Of a stretch of DNA of 64,000 bases, positions 9,021 through 16,000 are shown one piece after another (the stretch's first letter is position 1; each line of letters starts with the position of its first letter). The translations under genes and the position numbers were made by a program. Origin of the DNA: an uncultured Christensenellaceae bacterium (GTDB taxonomy: Bacteria; Bacillota; Clostridia; Christensenellales; UBA3700); the NCBI GenBank assembly GCA_910588545.1, contig CAJUOU010000006.1, positions 1 to 64,000 on the forward strand, in the 5' to 3' direction. Under the pieces are notes generated by a model. The model made no database searches, was not told the DNA's origin, and was given only the letters and a program-made list of their open reading frames with translations.

Positions 9021-9809
9021 TCAACATTCCGTTTCCCCAAGCAATAGTCTTATGACAGTGTTTGCTTGATGCCCTGCACAAATATTTACCCGCGGCGATA
9101 CCAAGCTTACCCCCTCTTTTGTTTCCGTTTCACTGTCTCCGCAAAGATAAAGTCTGTTTAAAACTTTGCTTGTTTTTATGATATTTCCGCTACCTATACC
9201 CGCCATACCCGAGGCCGCTACAACTATTTTATTCGTACTTGCAAGTATAGTATTTACCAACTCCGCTTTGCAAGCAGGATTGTCAAAAGCCTCCACAACA
9301 ACATCCGCATTGTTTGCAATCTCTACACAATTTTCGCTATTCAAATACATGTCGTAAGTTACTGTTTTTATAAACGGATTGATTTGTTTTAATAATCTTT
9401 GGGTCGCGAAAGTCTTTTTAAATCCTATGTCTTGCACAAAATAATTTTGCCTGTTAAGATTAGTTGGGTCAACAATATCAAAATCAACCAAAATCAACTT
9501 CCCCACGCCTGCACGTGCAAGCATTGCCGCTATGTTAGAGCCTAATCCGCCAAGCCCGCAAATACACACACAAGCTTTATCCAACTTTTTCGAAAAAACT
9601 TGACCATTGCGTGCAAAAAGCATTTGCTTTAAATTATCCTCATTTGGCATTTGTCCTTTTTTGACAGCAACTATACTATCCCCGTCGCAAAGCTGGCTTT
9701 TGCTGTCAATGCCATATCCGTTACGTACAAAAATGTCATAATCGCCCAAATCGCAAGCTTTTAAACAGTCATTTATTTCAATCGGCTTTCCGTTCAATAT
9801 GATTTGCAT
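9021..9809 (-). CDS. thiF: ThiS adenylyltransferase ThiF with ThiS-like N-terminal domain
   Basis: The 262-residue protein has two parts. Residues 1-51 resemble a ThiS/beta-grasp domain but lack the C-terminal Gly-Gly. From residue 80 a Rossmann E1-like domain begins with the nucleotide loop GLGGLGSN (85-92), then DFDIVDPTNLNRQNY. It adenylates the ThiS C-terminus for sulfur loading. This fused form (ThiF family 2) is known in Clostridia. The ribosome site GGAGGAGG is formed by the last three glycine codons of thiS, seven bases before the ATG. Confidence 0.92.
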   Translation of the reverse strand: MQIILNGKPIEINDCLKACDLGDYDIFVRNGYGIDSKSQLCDGDSIVAVKKGQMPNEDNLKQMLFARNGQVFSKKLDKACVCICGLGGLGSNIAAMLARAGVGKLILVDFDIVDPTNLNRQNYFVQDIGFKKTFATQRLLKQINPFIKTVTYDMYLNSENCVEIANNADVVVEAFDNPACKAELVNTILASTNKIVVAASGMAGIGSGNIIKTSKVLNRLYLCGDSETETKEGVSLVSPRVNICAGHQANTVIRLLLGETEC

Positions 9810-9812
9810 AAA

Positions 9813-10007
9813 TCAACCTCCTCCGACAAAACTGACTATTTCCACACTGTCCCCGTCGTGCAAGCAAGTATTTACATACTCACTCTTTTTAATTATTTCG
9901 CCATTTAGTTCCACCGCCACCACTTTGACATTGTATCCATTATTATTCAAATAATCTAACAAGCTTATGCTGTCCAAGTTTTTCAATTCTCCGTTTACTT
10001 TTATCAT
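9813..10007 (-). CDS. thiS: Sulfur carrier protein ThiS
   Basis: The 64-residue beta-grasp protein ends in FVGGG, carrying the C-terminal Gly-Gly that is adenylated by ThiF and converted to a thiocarboxylate. The ATG at 10007 (MIKVNGEL) follows AGGAGAG by four bases. A longer open frame upstream runs into the terminator hairpin and is not used. It is the first gene after a consensus promoter and structured leader, so the thiazole genes form their own transcription unit. Confidence 0.93.
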   Translation of the reverse strand: MIKVNGELKNLDSISLLDYLNNNGYNVKVVAVELNGEIIKKSEYVNTCLHDGDSVEIVSFVGGG

Positions 10008-10020
10008 AAACTCTCCTTTT

Positions 10021-10093
10021 ATACAAAAACGGGCATACAAACGAATACGCCCTTTCGGTGGTGTACCCCATTTATATGCCTTGTTTGTATTTA
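10021..10093 (-). promoter_or_regulatory. Structured leader/attenuator of the thiS operon, candidate riboswitch
   Basis: The predicted transcript begins near 10090 and can fold two mutually exclusive ways. In one, 10083-10090 pairs with 10035-10042 over 8 bp (ATACAAAC with GTTTGTAT). In the other, 10031-10052 forms a GC-rich hairpin (GGGCGTA/TATGCCC with one G-U pair) followed by GTTTTTG, an intrinsic terminator. Between the arms lies a purine-rich segment, GGGGTACACCACCGAAAGGG. It is not a TPP aptamer: TTTGAACCTG and CTGAGA are absent. I recall a published 'thiS motif' RNA, but whether this matches needs a covariance search. Confidence 0.6.
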
Positions 10094-10094
10094 A

Positions 10095-10123
10095 ATTTTA
10101 TCACTTTTAGCATTGTATGTCAA
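10095..10123 (-). promoter_or_regulatory. Consensus promoter of the thiS operon
   Basis: On the minus strand TTGACA (10118-10123), exactly 17 bases, then TAAAAT (10095-10100). It lies between thiE and thiS and directly precedes the structured leader. Confidence 0.85.
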
Positions 10124-10164
10124 TACATAAAACGCAATTTAGCGTGATAAATGCTTATTTTTTG

Positions 10165-10791
10165 TCACACTATTTGTTTTAGTTTGCAAACAAAATCTTT
10201 TGTAGTACTATCAATATCCTGCGCTTTTAGTATTGCGGATACAACTGCAACACCCGCAATACCGCAACCTTTTAGCTCTGACACTTTATCCGCAGTAATT
10301 CCGCCTATTGCGACAACGGGGATATTTACGCTATTTGCAATTTCCTTTAAAATATCCTTGGATATAGCTTTTGCATCCGACTTAGTATTAGTCCCAAAAA
10401 CTGCACCTACACCCAAATAATCAGCTCCCGCATTTTGTGCGAGCAATGCAGTTTTAACTTCTCTGCTTGATGCGCCGATAATTTTGCTATTCCCTAGTAT
10501 CGTACGAGCTTTTGCAATATCGCAATCGCTACTACCCAAATGCACTCCGTCCGCATCTACAGCCAAACAGACATCTATATTATCATTTATAATCAGCGGG
10601 ATATTGTATTTATCGCAAATTTTTTTCATCTTCAAAGCTTTGTCACAAAACTCTTTAAAATCCGCTTGTTTTTCCCTAAGCTGTACTATTGTCACACCTG
10701 CTTTAATTGCGGTCTCCACAACACTTTCCAAATGCTCGCCGCACATACTTCTATCGGTAACCAAGTACAACATTAAATCATTTTTTTTCAT
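10165..10791 (-). CDS. thiE: Thiamine phosphate synthase ThiE
   Basis: ThiE joins HMP pyrophosphate and thiazole phosphate to thiamine phosphate. The 208-residue TIM barrel carries VQLREK (36-41), LIINDN (67-71), DGVHLGSSD (81-89) and the GVGAVFGTNTKSDA phosphate-binding segment, all standard ThiE features. Its ATG lies one base after the stop of the preceding acyltransferase gene, and AAAGGA lies further upstream, so it is probably coupled to that gene. It stands upstream of, and is separated by a promoter from, the thiS unit. Confidence 0.95.
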   Translation of the reverse strand: MKKNDLMLYLVTDRSMCGEHLESVVETAIKAGVTIVQLREKQADFKEFCDKALKMKKICDKYNIPLIINDNIDVCLAVDADGVHLGSSDCDIAKARTILGNSKIIGASSREVKTALLAQNAGADYLGVGAVFGTNTKSDAKAISKDILKEIANSVNIPVVAIGGITADKVSELKGCGIAGVAVVSAILKAQDIDSTTKDFVCKLKQIV

Positions 10792-10792
10792 T

Positions 10793-11692
10793 TTAGCCGA
10801 TAATGTCCTTTGTTACAAGCAAACCTTTGCCGCTACTAAACTCGCCACCTGCCATTACATAATCTTTGGTTAAGGCTTGTAAGCTTGATTTTGCGTCATA
10901 TTTTGAAAGGTCGTAGTAATATCCAAGTTTCTTCTTATTTTTAGTATACACTTTTTCATCTTGAATAATATCGAATATCCAACGGAAATGCTGTTCCGCA
11001 CCCGCATTTTCATCAACCAACTTAAACATATTGGCAAACTTTGCAATATTGCTGTCTTTTGCCATAAAATCAGCATTTTTAGGGCTCAATAGCCAACTAT
11101 GGCACATCATAATATCTGTAGGGATATTTTTAAAAATATCGCCCAATGTATCAACCGCTAAAGTAATTGATTTTTTGCAACTTACACTATCCAATTTTGC
11201 TCCTCTAGGTATATGGATATTGTAAATTGCATCCCCATATTTGATTATTTTACCTGCTACTTCCGTAGTTTTTGCAAAATAGTATTTGCAAATTTGATAT
11301 TGCAGTCTGCCTATTTTAAAAATTTCGCAATTAAAATGTAAATGTAACCAATTTATTTCGGTAAGTCCTATTTGTCCATTATTATGACTGCGATAATCTT
11401 CTCCCCATATCTTAATATCCGACATAGTATCATAAAAAACGCTTTCGCTAAGTCCCATTCGAATAAACTTGTCATATATCGGCTTTAAACTTAATGCAAG
11501 TGTAGACAAAATAAAAATAGGAGGCATACCTTCAAGCTTAGACCATTTATCGTCCAATAACGCTTCGCTATACTTAAGCAATTTTTTACTGTCCTCGTGT
11601 ATTTGTTCTTTAACCGCATTAAGCACGATTTCGTCATTGTAAATCTGTTTAAACAAAACCCAATTAGCTCTTATATAATCGTTAATTTCCAT
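10793..11692 (-). CDS. Two-domain acyltransferase-like protein (NAT_N / GNAT_C type)
   Basis: The 299-residue protein resembles the Firmicutes 'acyltransferase domain-containing' family with an N-terminal helical domain and a GNAT-like C-terminal domain. Its hallmarks are HIPRGAKLD near residue 165 and CHSWLLSP near 200. The start at 11692 (MEINDYIR) follows AAAGGAG by five bases; five extra codons upstream overlap the ribosome site. The substrate is unknown for the family as far as I know. The gene ends one base before thiE and shares its promoter, so a link to thiamine or to a neighbouring salvage step is possible but unproven. Confidence 0.7.
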   Translation of the reverse strand: MEINDYIRANWVLFKQIYNDEIVLNAVKEQIHEDSKKLLKYSEALLDDKWSKLEGMPPIFILSTLALSLKPIYDKFIRMGLSESVFYDTMSDIKIWGEDYRSHNNGQIGLTEINWLHLHFNCEIFKIGRLQYQICKYYFAKTTEVAGKIIKYGDAIYNIHIPRGAKLDSVSCKKSITLAVDTLGDIFKNIPTDIMMCHSWLLSPKNADFMAKDSNIAKFANMFKLVDENAGAEQHFRWIFDIIQDEKVYTKNKKKLGYYYDLSKYDAKSSLQALTKDYVMAGGEFSSGKGLLVTKDIIG

Positions 11693-11716
11693 ACCTACTC
11701 CTTTCATTAAACTATA

Positions 11717-11745
11717 TATTTAATATTATCATATTTTTGTGTCAA
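11717..11745 (-). promoter_or_regulatory. Promoter for the acyltransferase-thiE pair
   Basis: On the minus strand TTGACA (11740-11745), 17 bases, TAAATA (11717-11722), about 25 bases upstream of the acyltransferase start. No TPP aptamer is visible between promoter and gene. Confidence 0.6.
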
Positions 11746-11887
11746 ATTCAACTGTAATTTGTCGTTTAATACAAAATACGCAATTTTTTAAAAAAATGAC
11801 CATAAAATTTAAAATTGCAAGTTTGTTTTCGTCGATTTTTATATTTTTTAATATATAAAAATAATCACAAATAATATTTTTATATTA

Positions 11888-11921
11888 TTATTTATAAAAA
11901 ATACACCCTGCTTTAACAGGG
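11888..11921 (-). terminator. Intrinsic terminator of the 11946-12719 lipoprotein gene
   Basis: On the minus strand CCCTG, a loop, CAGGG, then GTGTATTTTTTAT, shortly after the stop codon. Confidence 0.75.
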
Positions 11922-11945
11922 CATATTAATCTTTATTTTAAAAAA

Positions 11946-12719
11946 TTATTTTTTGGGATTCAAATATTTATTCAAAGCGTCTTTAGCTCCGCTTGTAATG
12001 GTAATTTTATCATTTAAATCAAATCTTGAACATCCGGCAACTTTTCCTTCGCCATCTATCAGCTCGCAAACCAATTCGCCGGACTTAACTTTTAAAGTTA
12101 ATGTACCTTTTTCCTTGTCATTTGCAACATATTTGCCACCCTCTTTTGTATAATTAGCGTCAAAAGTTTCAGCCATTTCCTTATTTAGTTTTTCTTGATT
12201 GTCAATCATATTTTTAATGTATTTGAACATACCGATTTCGTCTTCGTCTGCCTCTACATTTTCCTTAGTATCTTGCAGAGCAGTCCATTGACCTTTTTTA
12301 ATTATTTTATCGGAAGTTTCGCTTTCCTTACCCCATACAAGCTCATATTTATAAATATTGTACTTACCATCTTTTAGCTCATAAATAATAGCGCCTGTAG
12401 GTGTGATTGTATCGGTAGTAGCATCTTTACCATCTTTTTTGATATTGGTAATTTCCACAGCTTTCAACATATATGTATCGCCACTTTTTGTATAAGATAA
12501 CTCTTTTGTAGTTTTACCTTCTTTTTTCTCAAAAACACCTTCGCTTGTTTCTACTTGAACATAATCCAAGTAACTAATAATTGTTATACTTTTGTTTTTG
12601 CTGTCATTCCATTTAAGCATATAATCACTTGGCTTGCTTGGAGTACAACCGATTAGCAACATACAGCTTGTTAATACGATTAAAGCAACTGCCAAAACTA
12701 AAGTTATTTTCTTCTTCAT
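11946..12719 (-). CDS. Lipoprotein of unknown function, tandem copy A
   Basis: The 257-residue protein starts at an ATG (12719) with GGAGG five bases before it. It has a KKK-led signal peptide with lipobox LIGC, then CTPSKPSDYMLKWNDSKNKS. After cleavage it would be anchored outside the membrane. The mature part is hydrophilic and Lys/Glu rich with beta-strand-like stretches (GTLTLKVKSGELVCELIDG). It shares layout with the lipoprotein at 13002-13574: Cys-x-Pro-x-x-Pro-Asp or Ser at the mature N-terminus, a W..SK motif, a charged middle and a C-terminal helix ending in AKDAL or AKAAL. They are probably diverged duplicates. No known domain recognised. Confidence 0.85.
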   Translation of the reverse strand: MKKKITLVLAVALIVLTSCMLLIGCTPSKPSDYMLKWNDSKNKSITIISYLDYVQVETSEGVFEKKEGKTTKELSYTKSGDTYMLKAVEITNIKKDGKDATTDTITPTGAIIYELKDGKYNIYKYELVWGKESETSDKIIKKGQWTALQDTKENVEADEDEIGMFKYIKNMIDNQEKLNKEMAETFDANYTKEGGKYVANDKEKGTLTLKVKSGELVCELIDGEGKVAGCSRFDLNDKITITSGAKDALNKYLNPKK

Positions 12720-12955
12720 ATTTTCCTCCAACTCAAAAGTCTACATTCATTATATACCTTTTTTCATTATTTTTATTAAAAATATTAAAACTTTAAAATA
12801 AATTTACATAAATTACATAAAATCACTTATATTTTACACACGCGCATCAAGAATATCTAATAGATAGCAATTAATTGGCTAATCTCAACCACTTAAAATG
12901 TATTGAATGTATGAGTTATACATGTTGTTAGAGTATTTACTTTTATTAAATAAAA

Positions 12956-12978
12956 ACACCCCTTGTAACAAGGAGTGT
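12956..12978 (-). terminator. Intrinsic terminator of the 13002-13574 lipoprotein gene
   Basis: A 10-bp stem with one mismatch (ACACCCCTTG against CAAGGAGTGT), with TTTTTATTTAAT following on the minus strand. The remaining 12720-12955 is AT-rich with no gene visible. Confidence 0.75.
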
Positions 12979-13001
12979 TTGTTATTTATAAAAGTTAATT
13001 A

Positions 13002-13574
13002 TTATTTCAAAGCTGCTTTTGCTTCTGAAGGGATGTTGATTTTATAGTTTAAAATCATTCTTGTTGTTTCAACGCCGGCCAATTTAACTTTGAACTCATT
13101 ACCATCAACTTTCATTGCACCTGTTAAGCCTGTTGGGTCAGCTTTCAAAGACCACCAACCATCTTTTTCTTCATAAAGTTCAGTGAACTTTTCTTGAAGT
13201 TTCTCAGCAGTTTCTTTAGCTTCATCACTATTCATCACTTCCTTGATTTTCTCATAGTATTGACCATTTTCATCGTTTTTCGCGTTTTCAACTGTAATTG
13301 AAGATGCTGTCCAAGTATCACCGGTCTTTACATACATGTTCAAATCAGAACCTTTCTCTTCAAAAATTACAAGTAGGTTATCGCTGATTTTTGCTTGCAA
13401 TTTTGAACCATCAATACCAAACTCCATAGGGCCAACAACAAATGCTTTATGCTTACTTGTAAGCCAAGCACCAGCGAACTTATCAGGTCTGTTTGGAACA
13501 CATCCAGCAAGACAAGCGCATGCTGTGATAGCAACTAAAATAACTGCTACTACTAAAACTAACTTCTTTTTCAT
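13002..13574 (-). CDS. Lipoprotein of unknown function, tandem copy B
   Basis: The 190-residue protein starts at the ATG at 13574, preceded by GGAGG. The signal peptide ends in the lipobox LAGC, then CVPNRPDKFAGAWLTSKHKA. It resembles the downstream neighbour in signal peptide, in the W..SK motif just after it and in the C-terminal KINIPSEAKAALK. Each copy has its own terminator, so they are separate units. Mature part predicted soluble and outside the cell; no domain recognised. Function unknown. Confidence 0.85.
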   Translation of the reverse strand: MKKKLVLVVAVILVAITACACLAGCVPNRPDKFAGAWLTSKHKAFVVGPMEFGIDGSKLQAKISDNLLVIFEEKGSDLNMYVKTGDTWTASSITVENAKNDENGQYYEKIKEVMNSDEAKETAEKLQEKFTELYEEKDGWWSLKADPTGLTGAMKVDGNEFKVKLAGVETTRMILNYKINIPSEAKAALK

Positions 13575-13735
13575 ATTTTGCCTCCATAAATAAATTATAT
13601 TTATACATACATTATATAACAAAAATGCCAATTTGGATAGAAATTTTGCATAAAACTAACAATTTTTTATTTTTATTTTACATTACTGCATAAAAATTAC
13701 ACATAAAATTTGTTTGTGTGTATGGGAGCAATTTT

Positions 13736-14554
13736 TTATAGTAAATTTTCGGCTAAATCAATAAAATCTTGCACATTTAGCACTTCTCCGCGAATACGGA
13801 CATCTTTGCCTAAGTTTTGCAAAGTGTTTTCGATTACATCCCTACTCACCCCTAGTGCCATAAGGTTATTTACTAAGGTTTTTCTTCTCATAGCAAAGGC
13901 TGCTTTTATGATTTGTTTTACTTTTTCCTTATTGCAATCATATTTATTATCGCAAATATCAAGTCTTATAACACTGCTATCCACTTTAGGCACGGGATAA
14001 AAATTATTTTTTCCGACAATACGCGTGATTTTAGTGTTAGCATAAAGCTCTACTGCAGCCGTTATCGCACCATAGTCGACTGTTCCCGCTTTTGCAGTCA
14101 GCCTTTCAGCAACTTCCTTTTGAATCATTATTGTAAGTGACTGTGGTCTAAAATCCCCCTCCAAAAACCTCATAATAATCGGAGTTGTGATATAGTAAGG
14201 TAAATTTGCAACCACTTTGTATTGTTCGCCGACTATTTCCTTAAGCTCCTTATCCGTAACTTTCATTATATCGCGAAAAACTACTTGAACATTTTCCAAA
14301 CCGCTCAATGTTACATCCAAAACATCTTTTAAATTTCTGTCAATCTCAAAAGAAATCACTTTTTTTGCGACTTTTGCAATAGCTTTTGTCAATGTGCCGG
14401 CACCTGTGCCGATTTCCACAACAACATCGTTTGCTGTTACACCGCTATCCGCAACTATTGCATCCAACAAATTATTATCCGTAATAAAATTTTGTCCAAA
14501 CTGTTTGTTAAAGACAAAATTTTTATCCTTTAAAATATCCGCTATATTACTCAT
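13736..14554 (-). CDS. rsmA: 16S rRNA (adenine 1518/1519-N6) dimethyltransferase RsmA/KsgA
   Basis: This 272-residue methyltransferase dimethylates two adjacent adenosines in the 3' end of 16S rRNA and acts in small-subunit assembly. Visible motifs are KQFGQNFITD at the N-terminus, the SAM loop VVEIGTGAGTLT and the catalytic NLPYYITTPI. The ATG overlaps the stop of the radical SAM gene upstream by four bases and GAGGAAA precedes it. The rsmA-radical SAM-tatD-metG order resembles the metG-tatD-ksgA clustering seen in many Firmicutes. Confidence 0.96.
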   Translation of the reverse strand: MSNIADILKDKNFVFNKQFGQNFITDNNLLDAIVADSGVTANDVVVEIGTGAGTLTKAIAKVAKKVISFEIDRNLKDVLDVTLSGLENVQVVFRDIMKVTDKELKEIVGEQYKVVANLPYYITTPIIMRFLEGDFRPQSLTIMIQKEVAERLTAKAGTVDYGAITAAVELYANTKITRIVGKNNFYPVPKVDSSVIRLDICDNKYDCNKEKVKQIIKAAFAMRRKTLVNNLMALGVSRDVIENTLQNLGKDVRIRGEVLNVQDFIDLAENLL

Positions 14555-15147
14555 TTAATTTCCTCTCGTACACGAAATTTGCAGCCAACGGCTTTTGCAA
14601 TTTGTTCCGCCTGTGCGATTTCTTCCTTTGAAATACAATCTACAACGCTCATAGTGGTATCCACACCACGCTGTAAGCATTTTTTTGCAAAATCTTGCAA
14701 CTCGTAAAAAGCTTGCTCGCCGTATATAGATAGGCAATCCTCTTGATATCTTTTACTGCTACCATTGTTTAAACTGATATTTACTTTGTCAATATAATCG
14801 GCTAACTCTTGTGTTATATCGTATCCGTTAATCAAATTGCCTTGTCCGTTTGTATTTATCCTAGTGATTTTATTTAAAGAATGTGCATAAGTTGCAACTT
14901 CTTTTATAACCTCCCACTTATATGTAGGCTCCCCGAAACCGCAAAAAACCACTTCGTCAAATTCTTGAGTATCATAGCCTTTCAAACTTTCGATTATTTC
15001 GGCTGCCGTAGGCTCTTTCCCCAACCACAAATAATAGCCGCTTACACCCGAAATCCTGTTCCTTTCGCAAAAGGTGCAATCGTTACTGCATTTATTTGTA
15101 AGGTTTATATAAACCCCTCTCCCTATTTGATATGTTATTGTATCCAT
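14551..15147 (-). CDS. TatD-associated radical SAM protein
   Basis: The 198-residue protein has the radical SAM cluster motif CSNDCTFC (CX3CX2C) near residue 20-27 and the glycine-rich FCGFGEPT SAM-binding segment. It matches the small family found beside tatD in Firmicutes (TatD family-associated radical SAM). Its substrate is not known. The ATG at 15147 follows AAAGGATG; the longer upstream extension is unlikely. It sits between tatD and rsmA and is coupled to rsmA by an ATGA overlap. Confidence 0.88.
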   Translation of the reverse strand: MDTITYQIGRGVYINLTNKCSNDCTFCERNRISGVSGYYLWLGKEPTAAEIIESLKGYDTQEFDEVVFCGFGEPTYKWEVIKEVATYAHSLNKITRINTNGQGNLINGYDITQELADYIDKVNISLNNGSSKRYQEDCLSIYGEQAFYELQDFAKKCLQRGVDTTMSVVDCISKEEIAQAEQIAKAVGCKFRVREEIK

Positions 15148-15234
15148 TTTATCATCCTTTATTAAAATACGAATACCGTATATGATTTGCAACCAAATCT
15201 ATTTACTCAAAAAACTGAAAGCAAACGCTCAAAA

Positions 15235-15999
15235 CTATTTTATATTATAAAACCTTTTAGTGTTTTCGGTAGTTATTTTTGCAATTTCATCGTAAGACAT
15301 GCCTAAATCCAAAGCAATTCTTTCCGCCACAAACTTTAAATTATTAGGGGTATTAATCTCTCCCCTGTGTGGTACAGGCGTAAGATATGGGCAATCAGTC
15401 TCAAGCATAAGTCTATCTTTTTTTACCGCTTTTATCACTTCCGCACGATTATTGTTTTTAAAGGTAATCGCACCACCAAATGCGTAATACGGGTCTAAAA
15501 ATGCAAACCTATCAATCATCTCGCGACTACCCGAATAACAATGAAAAAGTATTCCATTGTTTATATACTTTTTGTATTCCTTTAATATGTTTTCCATATC
15601 CAAGTAAGCATCTCGCAAATGTATTATAACAGGCAAATTTAAGCTGTCTGCCAAGATAATTTGTTTAATTAGTAGTGATTTTTGAGCGGTTTTATCGTAA
15701 TCGTAGTGATAATCAAGCCCAATTTCGCCAATAGCAACAACCTTACTGTTTTTTGCAAGCATAGCAATTTCCTTTATATCGTCCTCGCTAAAGCTTTCAG
15801 CACTTTCTGGGTGCAAACCTACCGCGGCATAGATATTTTTGTAGCTATCCGCAAGCTTTACAGCACCTCTGGAAGAGTCCATATCCGCACCAATTTCCAC
15901 ACTCATTTCCACATCGTTTTTGGCAAAATCCGCCACAATGGCAGGGATATTATCCCTAAGTCTTTCATCAAGCAAATGTGCATGCGAATCGATAAGCAT
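15235..15999 (-). CDS. tatD: TatD family metal-dependent hydrolase
   Basis: The 254-residue TIM-barrel hydrolase has the N-terminal metal motif DSHAHL, EIGLDYHYD in the middle, HLRD and HCYSG, and the C-terminal ETDCPYLTP. TatD enzymes are 3'-5' exonucleases or DNases; the cellular role in Firmicutes is DNA or RNA quality control by inference. It starts one base after the metG stop and is probably co-transcribed with it. Confidence 0.93.
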   Translation of the reverse strand: MLIDSHAHLLDERLRDNIPAIVADFAKNDVEMSVEIGADMDSSRGAVKLADSYKNIYAAVGLHPESAESFSEDDIKEIAMLAKNSKVVAIGEIGLDYHYDYDKTAQKSLLIKQIILADSLNLPVIIHLRDAYLDMENILKEYKKYINNGILFHCYSGSREMIDRFAFLDPYYAFGGAITFKNNNRAEVIKAVKKDRLMLETDCPYLTPVPHRGEINTPNNLKFVAERIALDLGMSYDEIAKITTENTKRFYNIK

Positions 16000-16000
16000 A

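Noticed and set aside
10021..10093. A second TPP riboswitch upstream of thiS
   Set aside because: The TTTGAACCTG and CTGAGA cores are missing, and the region is too short for a THI box.
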